Positions 45,309-59,503 of a stretch of 62,000 nucleotides of DNA are shown here, piece after piece. Numbering within the stretch: position 1 is the first letter of the stretch; each line of letters opens with the position of its first letter. Below the pieces are notes generated by a model, which saw nothing but the letters and a program-made list of their open reading frames with translations, made no database searches and was not told the DNA's origin. The position numbers were made by a program, and so were the translations under genes. The DNA is taken from positions 13,242,833 through 13,304,832 of the forward strand of contig CM055107.1 of NCBI GenBank assembly GCA_029204225.1, given 5' to 3'. The stretch is from Diphasiastrum complanatum (lineage: Eukaryota > Streptophyta > Lycopodiopsida > Lycopodiales > Lycopodiaceae).

Positions 45309-45905
45309 GTTGCAATGATTGATCTCTGATCTTTGACCTGTTCCAATGCACTAAGCACTCTCTTGAATCAACAAATGAAACACAAGAAGAAATCACAAAG
45401 ATTTGGAACCTAAAACCTTACTTTTTCTCTCTTTTCCTCACTTTTTCCTCAATTTTAGCCACTAGTTTTATGATTTCTTGATCAAACCAAGACCAAACCT
45501 CAATATACTTGCTTTTCCCTCACTCCTAAGATTGAAATACACTCTTGAATCATTCAGCAAACTGAAAATCAGAGGGTTACATCAATTTTGAAGTTTTTGA
45601 CATGAAGAAGCAAGAAATTGAATCAAAAAACTATATGCTAGAATGGAAAACTAATAGGATCTTGTTGGATCTTGCATCTCCCTCTTTCCAAAACAAATTT
45701 TGTCTCCTTATTCTGATAAGTACAGAGGGAATTCGCCCTACTTCAATTGAAATGCATACAAATGATGTTTTGATCACAAAGATCCAATTTCTACACATAA
45801 ATCAACAAGATTTTTAGCTAGAAACTTGATTGGAATGCTACAAAAGCAAACTCGCCCACAAATCTCTTCTAAATCTGGCAAAACCTGCACATTTGGCCGC
45901 CTAAT

Positions 45906-45917
45906 GCTCTGATACCA
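45906..45917 (-). other. Primer binding site (initiator tRNA-Met)
   Basis: GCTCTGATACCA (plus) is TGGTATCAGAGC on the minus strand and abuts the 5' LTR without spacer. Confidence 0.95.
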
Positions 45918-46570
45918 TGTGAAAAACTCAGATCCAAAAGATGCTAAAGTTTCATAAAGATCTTGGCCATGGAAGTTATGCACATCTAGATTGAAAAAAT
46001 GATAGAAATTGTGATGTTAAGCATACTAAACATCAACTAAACATCAAAATCTGATCATAAGCTTCCACAAACAGAAACTTGCTGTCCCTGTCCGTACTTC
46101 AGAGCCTACAACCTGCATTTCACACGTGTGAAGCCATAGCAACAAAGAAATCACAATTCTAGTGGCTAGAATGCAAGATATGAACAAAAAAGTGAGAGAG
46201 AAGAAGATGGATCTTCAAAGAGCATAACATTCATTCAATAGAATGAAAATGAGATGTGTACATACTCGTGGAGATGGCTATTTATAGCAGCCATAGTGCC
46301 TCTTGGCCACTTGTCTTATGATAGGCTAAAATTGGGGTCCAATAGGATTCACCCATATACCTAGAAATTTGGTCAAATAGGAATGCACCAAATTATGAGC
46401 CAATAGAAGAGCTCCACACTCGACCTCCTCTAATTAATGTGACCTCAAAAGTAGTGTACACATACTTTGGGCCTCTACATACATGTATGAACCTATCTCT
46501 AACTTTTATTTGGCCATAGGCCTACAAAATCTCAAGTTAGGAAAATACTACTAGTTGACAATTTTTCACA
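45918..46570 (-). repeat. 5' LTR of the complete copia
   Basis: 653 bases, identical to the left LTR. It carries the element promoter. Confidence 0.97.
46279..46286 (-). promoter_or_regulatory. TATA box in the 5' LTR
   Basis: On the minus strand CTATAAATAG, a near-perfect plant TATA box, about 360 bases upstream of the internal region. Confidence 0.7.
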
Positions 46571-48214
46571 GAAGGTTTGGAAGATGATTCCTATCCAATG
46601 ACCCATAATCCAACTCCTTCGGTAGCATCGACCTCGAGTGCTTCAAGTGTCTCGACAGATCTGTTGATGGAGCAAATGACAAAGTTACACAAACAATAGA
46701 TGGAGCAGCTAACGACCCAGTTTGATCAGAAACTGAAGGCCTTACAAAGAACTATAACAACATCCTCCAATGCACCAGAACAGAACCAGTTGTAGTATCC
46801 ACGAAGAGAAAATGTATGGTGTTTAATTTGCACCCAAAACCATACAACAAATGAGTGTCCAGTTTTAAAGCAAAATCTCAAATTGACATAGAGGTTTTGC
46901 CACCTGTGCAACGCATCATCTCATGAAACGACATTTTGCCCATTCAACTTTCGGATCATACAACAGAAGAGGAATCAATATCAAACCTCTTATCCTTATC
47001 ACCAAGGGGCACCGAATGCGATGCCACGGTATGGCGCGCCAAATAACCAACAACGCATGGCCTTACTTGCACCACCAAGGCCATCTAACAACCAAGTGGA
47101 CCATGTGAATTTAACAGCAGCGGAGCAGGAAGTACCCCCTCAGCAGCAGCAGTGATATAGACCAGATGAGACTTTTGTCAATCCAGCAATCAACGAGTAC
47201 TATGCGACAATGTCCTCAAAAGGGTGTGTACAACCCTTTTTGCCGAGAATGCGGTTACGGGCATTGTTACAAGAATTGCCCATTCAAACTTGGAACCGAT
47301 GCACCTCTGAACTTGATCTCATTGCAGCCAATGATAGTCTCATGATGGACGTCATAGAAAAAACAAATTTTCCACGTTCTAGTGTTAGCGATTACCGAGC
47401 ACAAAAACGGAAGGAAGTGGCTCCATCACCACCATCTTCAGTATCAATGGTAGATGATCAACCCTCCACCGCAGGACCATATCCTAATGTGAGGGAAGAA
47501 GGAAGACAATATAAGAAGATCTGCCATTGGGTGCAGAAGGCACAAGCCAAGGAAGCTGCATGAGCAAGAGAAATCCCTGCAGAACCTTACATTACTGAAG
47601 AACCAACGCCACCAATGGGCTCACCATTGCGAACGGATAAAAATGATTGTTTGCACCATCACGAACCACCTTTCCACATGGAGGATCCTGAGGTCCCACA
47701 TATAGGAGTGCTCACAAGTTTTCTATCTAGCCGTGTGAACTTATCCCTCACGGAGTTACTGCGGATTGCACCTCAAGCCAAGAGCATTCTAGCCGAATGG
47801 GCAAAAACGGAACCAGAACCAGAATCAGCAATACAAGAGCCCTCATACTGTGTGGGCTACGAAGGAACCAGCAATGTCCTCCAAGTTGGGGCAGTGTGGG
47901 AAAGTGAGCAACATAACATCACATTGCCAATCAAGCACAAGAGATACAAGGACGAAGCTGCGGTAGTAGATGGAGGATCAGGCGTCAACTTGACTTCCAC
48001 TACTTTGTATTAGAAATGGGGTTTGCAAGGGTTGAAGCCAGCAAGGTTCGCCATCAAGCTAGCAAATCAATCTTGTGTAAAACCAAAAGGTGTGGTTGAA
48101 GACATTCAGGTAAAGATAGCGGGAGTGCAGTTTGTAATCACCTTCGCGGTGATGAAAATTCCAAAATCCCCTTCCGCTTATCGCATTTTATTTGGAAGAC
48201 TCTATGTTGTGTAA
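46571..48214 (+). pseudogene. Ty3 gag-protease, right part
   Basis: It continues the gag frame from 40709. Two CX2CX3HX4C knuckles are visible: CLICTQNHTTNEC (about 46818) and CRECGYGHCYKNC (about 47239). A spacer with several stops follows. The protease reads VVDGGSGVNLTSTTLY up to 48011, then a stop, and ends with the ILFGR block near 48190. Here the active site is Asp-Gly-Gly instead of Asp-Ser/Thr-Gly, a variant seen in some plant Ty3 proteases. No RT follows. Confidence 0.7.
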
Positions 48215-49606
48215 AATAGGATGAAATGACACAACATCATATGTAAATGGTTGTTTAAAGTCGTAGAATGTATCGTCTTTGAAGATTACATCCCTTGAAA
48301 CAAATGCTACATTGGTGGATGGATAATTGGAGAGAAATCCATCGTCAATCTCTAGTTATGTGGTTAGCCAAGGTAGTTGCGCATTGATCCTCAATACATG
48401 TCAATGCCTCAAGGTGGTCATGGGCCAAGTGTGGGCTCCTAGAGAACGAATCAACCTTCACACTCAATTGGCCAAGGATTCCATCTCATTATGGATGGAC
48501 AACAACTAAAAATGAAATTTTGGAGATTTCTTCTTCCTTTTTTGCTTTATTTTATTTTCTTTTTTGTTTCTAGTATCCATCTCTTGTCTCCTCGAGGAGC
48601 TTTCTTGATTTGTCTCTCTTCCTCTCTTTTGATATGCTTATTCTCCTCTCCTTTCACTCTTCTTATTTTGTCATACATGTTTCTATTTTTGTCATGAAAT
48701 GTTCCATTCTACATTATTATGCATGATTGTGAACATGGTTGTAAGACATTTCCACGTCAACTATTATTTGAGGGTGAAGTTGATTGATATAAAATTGTCC
48801 AATTTTTTTTTTCCCCTCATTTTCAAACATTGGAATCAATTTCTGAATTGTTTTCTAGGCTTGGATTGTTGTAGTTTGTCAGCTAGATCAATGCTTTTTA
48901 AACTATATAAAAGAAAGAGGAGGTATTGATGCATGTCTCCTTAGAAATACACCATCCATGCTTAATATCATAGGTTGAACCATCTTAAAATGTAATTCAC
49001 AACTTAGCATGATAATGTCTATAAAGCAAATGAAATCAATGTTCCAAGGGCAAATATTGCATCCAAAATATATATAGTATGATCCCTCATGCTTAGAACC
49101 ATTGATATCAAGGTACACGTGGAGGGAGAAACATAAGTTACAATTACAATAGTATAACATTAAGCCAAATTGGTAGTCACATATGTGCTATAAGCAATGA
49201 TAGAGAAAAAGGAAGGGTGAGAATGAAAAATGTCTTCTTCACTTTCATAAAGAGCTCCATATGCATCATTGTCGTCATCAAATTTTTTAACATTGTGGTT
49301 TAGTTTAGACTTAAATTTGTTCCATATTGATCAATAAAAGGATATCCGATTTGGATGCTCATCTTAAATATGGTAGTGATGACACTTATATTGATTTTCA
49401 TTTCAGCAAACATCATGTTGGTCTTGGTTCTAATGTTGCTTAAAGATCAGCCTCCTAGCCTTAGAACAAGAAGTGATCTTGATATTGGTCATACTCGTTT
49501 TCAATCATTTTTCTTGAATTGTTCTTCATACTTCATGTTCTTTGTACTTGGAAACAATTGTGAGTTGAATAAGATCCAAAGAGGAGCCTTGGAGATGGGA
49601 AAGTGG
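48215..49606. other. Non-coding stretch
   Basis: AT-rich, with T-rich low-complexity parts (48530-48700). No gene, terminal repeat or retrotransposon motif is seen. Confidence 0.5.
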
Positions 49607-50755
49607 TGTTGTGAAGATAGGTCTAGCTCGAAAATAAATGAATGTCTAGAAAGAAATCTTTTGTGCATGGCGGAATAAACTATCTTTCTCTTTCACAATG
49701 CATGACTACGCCTATCAATTTCAAACAAAACAATAGTGATAGAAATCACGTTTGATCTTATAGTAACTAACTTTGAAATCGTCAGTACTACAATGATTAG
49801 GTAGCCAAACAATTAAGCATCGAAAATTATTAGACAAATAATTAGTCGCGAAGAACTCCAGAAAACGCATACATTCTGAGATGAAGCTGAACGCACTAAA
49901 GGATAGTACTGATTCAAAACGAAACAAAAGTAAATGAGTACAATAAGTTGCGAATTGAAGCCGCGTACTCTATGCCGCGTACTCTATGCTATCTCTAAGC
50001 GGCTAAAATGAAAGTCTGAATTAATGCGAAATGTTGATAAGCAGTACCGCAATAGCAATCTCTAAAACAACTCTAAGAAGTGAGCTAGAATGCTCAGGAG
50101 TGTTCAAGCTCGCAAGCTTGAGAGAGAGAGAGCTAACTATTCAAAAACTTCTTCTGATAATTTTGATAATCTGATTATTAAATTGTATGAATATAAACAA
50201 CTATTTATACTAAGAAATTAGGTCGTCAATTGCGATCGCCAATTGGCTGGTGATCCATTGGCATGCATCCGGTCCTTGTCATTGATTGCTGATAAGCGGT
50301 GAAATTGGTCGTAAACATTATGTCTGCATAAATGAATCAAAACTGTAGCTCTATAGAAATGAACTAAAACAGCCACAGGCGACACTATCGGGTTTTTCGC
50401 GAAAAAGACGAAGGTGCCCTTAAATCTCATTTAGGGTTGCCCCACACTTTGCTAGAGTCATTTCCTTAACATTTGAGGCTCTTTGGAAAAAGTGAAAAAT
50501 GCGACACTGTGATTTTACACGAGATTTCTATCAGACAAAAAATGCGAAAAAGACGACACTGCATTTTTCAACGACATTCCTGACACGCGAAAAAGACAAC
50601 ACTGTTGTCAACTCCGTGTATTTCTGCAGACTGTGTAAAAACACTTGTAAATCTGCAGGTTGTGTAAAAACACGAAAAAATCCGCAGAACTGGATTAACA
50701 ATGGATGAAGATTAAAACCGATTAGACGATTGGTAAGAAGGAGAATAATCCAACA
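49607..50755 (-). repeat. 3' LTR of a truncated copia element (about 1149 bases)
   Basis: It starts TGTTGTGAAG and ends AATCCAACA. TTAAAAGGAAG, a polypurine tract on the minus strand, lies next to it (50756-50766). Part of it aligns with the LTR piece at 11670-12250. The half nearest the coding region has repeated GCGAAAAAGAC-type motifs (50399-50602). Confidence 0.7.
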
Positions 50756-51410
50756 CTTCCTTTTAATCTGAATCCTTGAATGCCTTGACCTTCAAACTTA
50801 GTTCTACACAAAATCTTCTGTGTGACTCCAAACTTAATGCTTTAGTAAAAACATATGCTGTCATATCTTGCGTTTTACAATACTGCAATCTGATCTCTTC
50901 GTTGAGAACTTTGCTTCTGACGAAATGATACTTCAGTTCAATGTGCTTACTCTTAGAATGAAATCTAGGGTTGGCTGATAAAGCGATGGCACTTTGATTA
51001 TCACAAAATAATGTCGTCGGAGCATATTGATTCAGACCAATATCTGAGAAGAAATTCCTCAACCAAATTGCTTCCTTTGTAGCTTGAGAGGCTGCGATAT
51101 ACTCTGATTCAGTGGAAGATAGAGCTATTGAAGATTGCTTGCGACTGTTCCAGGAAACTGGACTATTGTTGAGGAAAAATGTAAATTCGGAAGTAGATTT
51201 ACGAGTGTCTACATCTCTTGCCCAACTTGCATCTGTGTAACCACTGAGTAATTTGAGTTTGTCGTTGCCGACTGCTCCATGACAAATGCAAAAGTCCATA
51301 GTGGCTCGAAGATATCTCATGACTCTGATAAGAGCCTTCCAATGTGTTATACCAGGGTTAGTCATATACTGACTGAGAGAGGTACCAAGGCTAGGATAGA
51401 TCTAGTAAGA
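50756..51410 (-). pseudogene. Copia RNase H fragment
   Basis: A 200-codon open frame on the minus strand (51365-50763) covers the end of RT and all of RNase H: YTDASWARDVDTRKST, SSIALSSTESEYIAAS, LFCDNQSAIALSANPRF and SKHIELKYHFVRSKV. The frame itself is clean, but everything upstream of about 51410 is lost, so the element is dead. Confidence 0.85.
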
Positions 51411-53044
51411 TAACTTTCAAGCTTGAGCATGAGCTCGTGTTGCAGTCTTTGGTTGGGTCTTCAATGTTTTAAGAGCCCAGTTTAGATCTATGTTAGGTTA
51501 ATTGATCTCAAGGGTATGTCATATTGACCTTAGAACCATTCTTGCATAAGGAAGATCAACAGTGAAGAGAAATATCCTTTAGAAAGGGCAAATATGGTGT
51601 GTGCACAGAGTATCCCCAAAATTGTAGTTGCAACGTATGATCAAGCTCAGAGATGAATTTTCTTAAAGAACTTAACATGAAATTACTTATGCTTTGACTT
51701 TCATTGCACGCAATGAGTTTATACACAATTCAAGTGCAACTATTTGAAAAAGTTATTCTCAATTTTAGATTAGTATCGTTTGCACTATTAAGTCATTTAA
51801 GCCATGACTATGTTTCATGATAGTTGTGTGGCAAATTTGTTTACCACAACGCTTCTAGCTTGACTGTAATTTTTAAAATGCAAAATGGATCATGAAGATC
51901 CAGGATCTCCATCATTCAGATTTTGATGGAAGATTGTACCATAGTCTAATGCATGCAAAGGGAAAGTACGAGTTTCGTATCACTTGTTCACATCAGCGCT
52001 TGGCACTTTTATGCTACTTTGGTTCATGCAAATGGTGGGTTACTTTCATGACAGGAACAACAAAAATCAAAGAGTTGTATGACTGATCCCTAGTGAACCT
52101 TTTCCAAATTGCTACTCCAACCATTTTTCTTTACATGGTAACTAGTTCAAGTAGCTTGATCATGTACAATATGTACACATTACATCGCATGCCGGCAGGT
52201 AATTCAGCTATCTTCATCATGCGAAACATGTACACATGTAGTAAAGCCAAGCCAAGCCAAGCCAAACCAGGAAGGGGGACCAAGGCTTTTAAAAGCTTGT
52301 GCCTGCGCTTAGGTGGGCGCACCACACAATGCCGATTGTTATCCAAATTGAGGACTGAGGAGGACCAACCGCTTCTCTTTCACAGAATTGAGGGACTTCA
52401 GGCTGGTTTTGATCTGAAAAGATGCAGCTCACACTGCACAGTACATATGCTGTTTGCAAACAATGTGGAATGATTAGCGCTGACAGTTGATCAGTACATA
52501 GTGGGTGGGGCTTTGCATGCCATGTCAGTGCGAGACCATATGTTGTATGGTGGTTGATTTACATGGCAGGGGCAGTGCGCCGAGCTGACAATTTCGTATC
52601 AGCCCATTTCACTCTCTCACGAGTCACAACCTCCAGCTCAGATTTAGCAGCAGGACGAGTTTCTTTTTCTGGATCGAGATTCTGAAATGTCAGGAATCAG
52701 CATAGCTACTAGTCGGACAGCGCGCGCGCGCACACACACACACGTTCTATTTGCACTTGAAATAAGAGAGAGACATTGTGATACATACACACTCGCTGTG
52801 AAAGGTTTAAAACATACAAGTGGCATGTTGTGGTTGCTTAGAGGATGCTCATTACAAGCCATTGGAGGATCTTACCAAAAAGTTTCATCTCATCAATCCA
52901 TGTGCGAATGCTACATAGTGGGTATTCTTTATGAGAAGGCTGGTTATCGGCGGTAGCAGGTGGAGCCCTTAGTGGTGAAACTTGCTAGGAGATGGTAGCG
53001 AGACGTTGGATGAACAATACCTAATACATAGTGAAAAGGAAAGA

Positions 53045-53081
<37 letters not shown>

Positions 53082-53273
53082 TCCAAAAAACAACATTTTG
53101 CACAAAAGGACCTTCCTTTCGGGTTGCTCTATAGAAGGTTCGCCATCTTTGTAGAAATTTCTCATAATCAATGGCACAAGTCACATTTTCTTTCCCATCA
53201 TTACACGCACATTCTCTCTTATGCTCCCGTTTTATTTTATTTGAGTTTTCACCCAATGGGGTACTTTGCATCC
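51411..53273. other. Non-coding stretch with simple repeats
   Basis: Contains (AAGCC)n at 52243-52268, (CG)5(CA)6 at 52721-52743 and (GA)n at 53042-53081. No gene is recognised. The short ORFs overlapping these tracts are translation artefacts. Confidence 0.55.
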
Positions 53274-53340
53274 AAAGTCTCTTTGGTCCCAAAGTTCGAG
53301 CCTCCCTTGGAAACCAAGAAGTATTTTTTTTGGGTTTTCA
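53274..53340 (+). mobile_element. Truncated SINE copy
   Basis: AAAGTCTCTTTGGTCCC, a box B-like AGTTCGAGCC (53293-53302) and TTGGAAACCAAGAAG match the SINE at 5088-5140. Box A is missing. It ends in a T-rich stretch. Confidence 0.5.
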
Positions 53341-53925
53341 CCCATTTCATGTTCATTTTGTAGCCTAAAAACCCAAATCATTTTCCCATTTTCCCATTAA
53401 TATTTCACAAGTTTGAACTTGTTGGTTTTCTCTACTAACAATTTTGTATTCAACTTTACAAAATCAAATGAGTCTATTTCAATTTTTGCTTATTGCAAGG
53501 GTCACTAGTAACATGAAGAGCCCTAGTTCCACTATCACTTGACTCATAAGAGGGCGTAGTTATAAACCCTAGATGTGGAGTTTTTGCACACACAAACCAA
53601 AAACCCAAAATCACACATATAGTTGCACTGCAAAAACAACCCTTTTATAGATTCTCATTGCAAAACTTTGGTACAAAAGTTGGCAAGCATAAAAGCTTGG
53701 CATTGAGAAAATTTACATAACACAATATCTACATAAAATATTATCTTTACTTAAAACTACATCTGCAAACAACATTGTCCAAACATGAAATATAGCTTCA
53801 CTTTCTTGGCTATCATAAGAGCTCATAAGTTCCACATATTATGGTAACAAACGATTGATGTTCTTATTTTCCCTTGCAGCTTCCTTGTTGTTCCATGTCC
53901 ATCTGTTCAACAATCACATTGTCAA
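53341..53925. other. Non-coding stretch
   Basis: No gene or repeat boundary recognised. Confidence 0.45.
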
Positions 53926-54773
53926 TGTTAGATTGCATATTCGGAAGTATCGAAAATCTGCCTAACGCGGAAAGAAATTAAATGTATGTCTCTAATTGCA
54001 CCAGCGCAGGTTCTTTCATCGCCTTCCACACAACAGTCGCTCTTGTCAGATCCATCCCTTTTCCATGGTACAAGTTCAACCACATTGCCAAAGGGTAGAA
54101 CTTTCTTGTCCTCAACATCACAAGCAAGACTTGAGGCAAACTTGGCAATTAATCACAACCTCATATGGAAAATATAAAAGCTCATTAAAAACTGTTTGCC
54201 AATGTTAGCTGCACACAATTTTTAATTTCAGAGGTGCCATATTTCATGTACTCTTCACGTCCCTCTCAATATCCTCTTTTGTCAAAACATGTACCACATA
54301 TTGAAAGTGTTCATTTCCTATGTTCTTCAAGCAGTATCCAATCATCTAGTGCCATGTCTGATGAAGATTCTAAGTTTGATATACTAAAAAATATCTACAA
54401 CTGAATTTCCTACATTTATTACAACCGCCTTTATGCCGTAAACGCATGTACAAAGTTGGCGGACATTAGTGTAAAGTCGTTGGGTCGGATTTCTAACCGA
54501 CAATATCAAAAAATTACATAGGGTCAAATTCTGTACAAAGGGTCAAGAAATATACACTGGGTCGAAAATATGTTGAGGGTCAAATTTTTCGAGGTTGAAA
54601 AAATTAGACCCGATTCGATCCAAGGTCGAACATGCCCGGATAATTTAGTGAAGGGTGGAAAAAATCCGAACCGATCCAACTCGACCCAGGGTCTAAAAAA
54701 AAACCCTATTTTGAACCGCTTTTCAGGATGCTCATTAACAAAAGGATTTAGGGCTGAGCATTGAAATCCAACA
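53926..54773 (-). repeat. 3' LTR of a truncated copia element (left end tentative)
   Basis: The right end is AATCCAACA at 54773, followed by ATCCCCCTTAAT, a polypurine tract ATTAAGGGGGAT on the minus strand. A TGTTAG at 53926 is the best left end. The interior repeats GGGTCAAATT / GGGTCGAAAA blocks (54480-54600). Confidence 0.5.
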
Positions 54774-57205
<2,432 letters not shown>

Positions 57206-57760
57206 ATTGGAAGGCCAAAATTTTGGATTTCAGAACATCATCAGGAGGAAAATCTATTTCTGAAATTCTAGTTCAACATGTATATATGCATTCAGAGATA
57301 AATGTGCAAGGATTCAGTTTTCAGGATCACAAAAAAAACAACTGTGAGTATTGATATTTTTGATACTTTGATTTTTGTCATTCATAAATATATAATAGTA
57401 AACTTGCCAATCTGATCATTTTTCTCTTGCAAATTTATATCCATCCAACATAAATGAATGAGAGCCCAGTGGATCTTTGGCAGATGTGTTAGATGTTATT
57501 CACATTGATATTGGACAGCTGCAGTATCGAGGTAGAACTGCAAAAGATCTAGTTGATAGTGGGATTCTTTTTTATGAATCAATGTACGTTTATGATTCAA
57601 AAGAAAATTTTGGACAAATAGTACCAATTCCATTACCTAGTTCACACGTTCCATTTTTTTATTTTTTTATAAATAGGTCTTTTTCGACTCGGATTTTCAC
57701 ACAAATTTACGATTTTTTGGTCGGATATCGATTTCAAGCACGCCGTTTGCACTGATTATC
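57206..57760 (+). pseudogene. Unrecognised gene fragment, two exons
   Basis: An exon from about 57234 (after TGGATTTCAG) to 57343 encodes SGGKSISEILVQHVYMHSE and onward. The donor GTGAGT (57344) and acceptor TTTGGCAG (ending 57483) remove 140 bases and join in phase 1 to VLDVIHIDIGQLQYRGRTAK, ESMYVYDSKENFGQ and IPLPSSH. Without splicing there is a stop. After about 57640 the frame becomes T/F-rich and probably intronic. I do not recognise the protein. It starts exactly where the copia remnant ends, so it is truncated at the left or part of an inserted cassette. Confidence 0.45.
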
Positions 57761-57986
57761 CTCCGTTGGCTGATTTGCGCTTGGAAATGATACTGCATCT
57801 TCCGGTATCGCATTCAAGTGCGCATTGCATCTCCTTTCTTTTGTGCTCTGTGTTCTTGATCTCGGATCCGATACTCCAATTTGTAATATCTCTCTCGAGC
57901 GCACATTGCCTTGACATGCTTGTCGGACCTGCAGTTTGCGTCTGAGAGCGATATTTGGAATTTTACGTCTGTTGTTTTTGATTAAA

Positions 57987-59503
57987 ATGTCTAATTTTGA
58001 TTCTAGTTTGTTTTTTTTTTTCATGAATTTGGTATTACTGATAGTTTGGAGTATTTCAAATCTCTTTTTTCTCCTTTTCTTTTTATTCTTCCGTCTATAA
58101 TTGAGGGTCATGGTGTGGAGTCATTTTCTGAGATATATCTCAGATTTAAGTCCCTGCTCAGTACTCCGTTATTCAGATCTCAAAATAAGGACATGATTCA
58201 TTATCAGGATCTGGTGGCACTCGAAAGCGTATCTATAAAGCTAAGCTTGACAAAATGTTTACCAAGTTACATAATGATTTCAAGTCTGTAGATGAGTGCC
58301 CAATTCATAATAAAAAATGTAGATTTGTTGATTTTCAGTCTGCGTTTGTTTTTTTTCTTTTGTTAAATATTTTTGACGATTTGGAGGCTGTCCCTTCCAC
58401 TTCTGAAGCTGCTTCTTCTAGTGGTACAAAGTCTGAAAAGTCAAAGATTGTAGATATAGATATTTTTTTTATTGATACGAGCGTTAATTTAGATGATTGT
58501 TCTGATTTTGATCCTGCTCAAAATAGGGCATCGCTTATAGGCCCTAGAACACCCACTACTCTTTTTCCTTCTGATAAATCTTTGATTACTTTGCCTACTT
58601 ATAATATAGATAATAATTTCTTTTTGACAATATCGGATATATCGGTTCTTTTTGACTTCACTAAAGCTGAGACTCTTTGCATTTTGAACAAAGAGCTTGA
58701 TGAATTTTTGGATAAAATTGATTTTGATGCTAATGATCTTCTCCCTAGTATTGACGATGTACATAATGATAAGTTTTATTCAGGAAAAGAGTGCTTGAAA
58801 ATGGCTCTGGAGGAAATGCGCAACAAAGAAGATGATCTGCCTTCTGAAGAGGAGTTTCTTAGAATCCAAAGTCAACTTAGTTTTCCACAACCAACTGTCT
58901 ATTCACCAACAATATTGACATTGAAAGGTGGACATAATATTCATGGAGAGACAATAATTAGGGAAGACAAAGCCGAACGCTTAAGTTTTTTGTATCTTAT
59001 CACGTACTAGTTCATTCGTTATGTCAGATTATATACTGGAGCTTACTTTGATTTTCTCATTTCAGAAAACGATTTTCCTTGATGATTTCACAATTCGTCG
59101 AGGAGGGCAGAGATCTTCTACTGGAGAATTTTCAAGAGATCATGCACTGGGGCACTATCTGAAGTTTTTCAAGAATAATGAAATAAGTGTTGCCCATTCA
59201 AAGTTTCATGAACATGGTGAAACTATGATTATGGAAATCAAGACACTGTCTCATTTTCTTGGAGGACATAATTTCAATAAGGTGCATAAAATAATTTTTG
59301 TAAAGAAAACCATTGGGGTTAAAATTTTAGGATATGGACTAGTGAATTTCATGCTCAGATTATCTCATTTTGCATTGTATGCTGCTTATGTTGATGTGAG
59401 TAAGCATGAAAAATATGAGCTATTGGATCCATACAAAAAAAAAAAATTGTTGCATGATTCTAAGTTGCAACTTTCATTGGAAAAAATATCGGAAGCAGAT
59501 TAG
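57987..59503 (+). pseudogene. Unrecognised protein gene, plus strand of the 57-61 kb cassette
   Basis: The main frame spans 58208-59010 and includes TRKRIYKAKLDKMFTKLHND, a DECPIHNKKC Cys/His segment, a Ser-rich acidic linker and SGKECLKMALEEM. An optional first exon at ATG 57987 (MSNFDS) joins in frame if an intron runs 58006-58207 (GTTTGT...TTATCAG). A second block, 59066-59503, follows a good acceptor (CTCATTTCAG): FLDDFTIRRGGQRSSTGEFS, SKFHEHGETMI and SHFLGGHNFNKVHKIIFVKK, to the TAG at 59501. I could not find a donor that joins the two in frame. GGHNIHGETII near 58930 and HEHGETMI near 59205 echo each other. No family is recognised; whether it is functional is open. Confidence 0.45.

Larger units (their letters stand above)
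40710..46570 (-). mobile_element. Complete Ty1/copia retrotransposon, recent insertion
   Basis: Two 653-base LTRs (40710-41362 and 45918-46570), identical in my base-by-base reading, begin TGTGAAAAACT and end TTTTTCACA (plus orientation). A 5-base target duplication GAAGG flanks the element (40705-40709, 46571-46575). The primer site lies against the right LTR and the polypurine tract against the left, so transcription runs leftwards. One uninterrupted frame encodes the whole polyprotein. All features needed for mobility are visible. Confidence 0.97.

Noticed and set aside
40710-46570. Plus-strand ORFs inside the complete copia (for example 42594-42911, 43303-43650)
   Set aside because: Antisense shadows of the 1316-codon polyprotein.
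53986-54208. Short overlapping ORFs in the copia 3' LTR region
   Set aside because: Within a probable LTR, no recognised protein.
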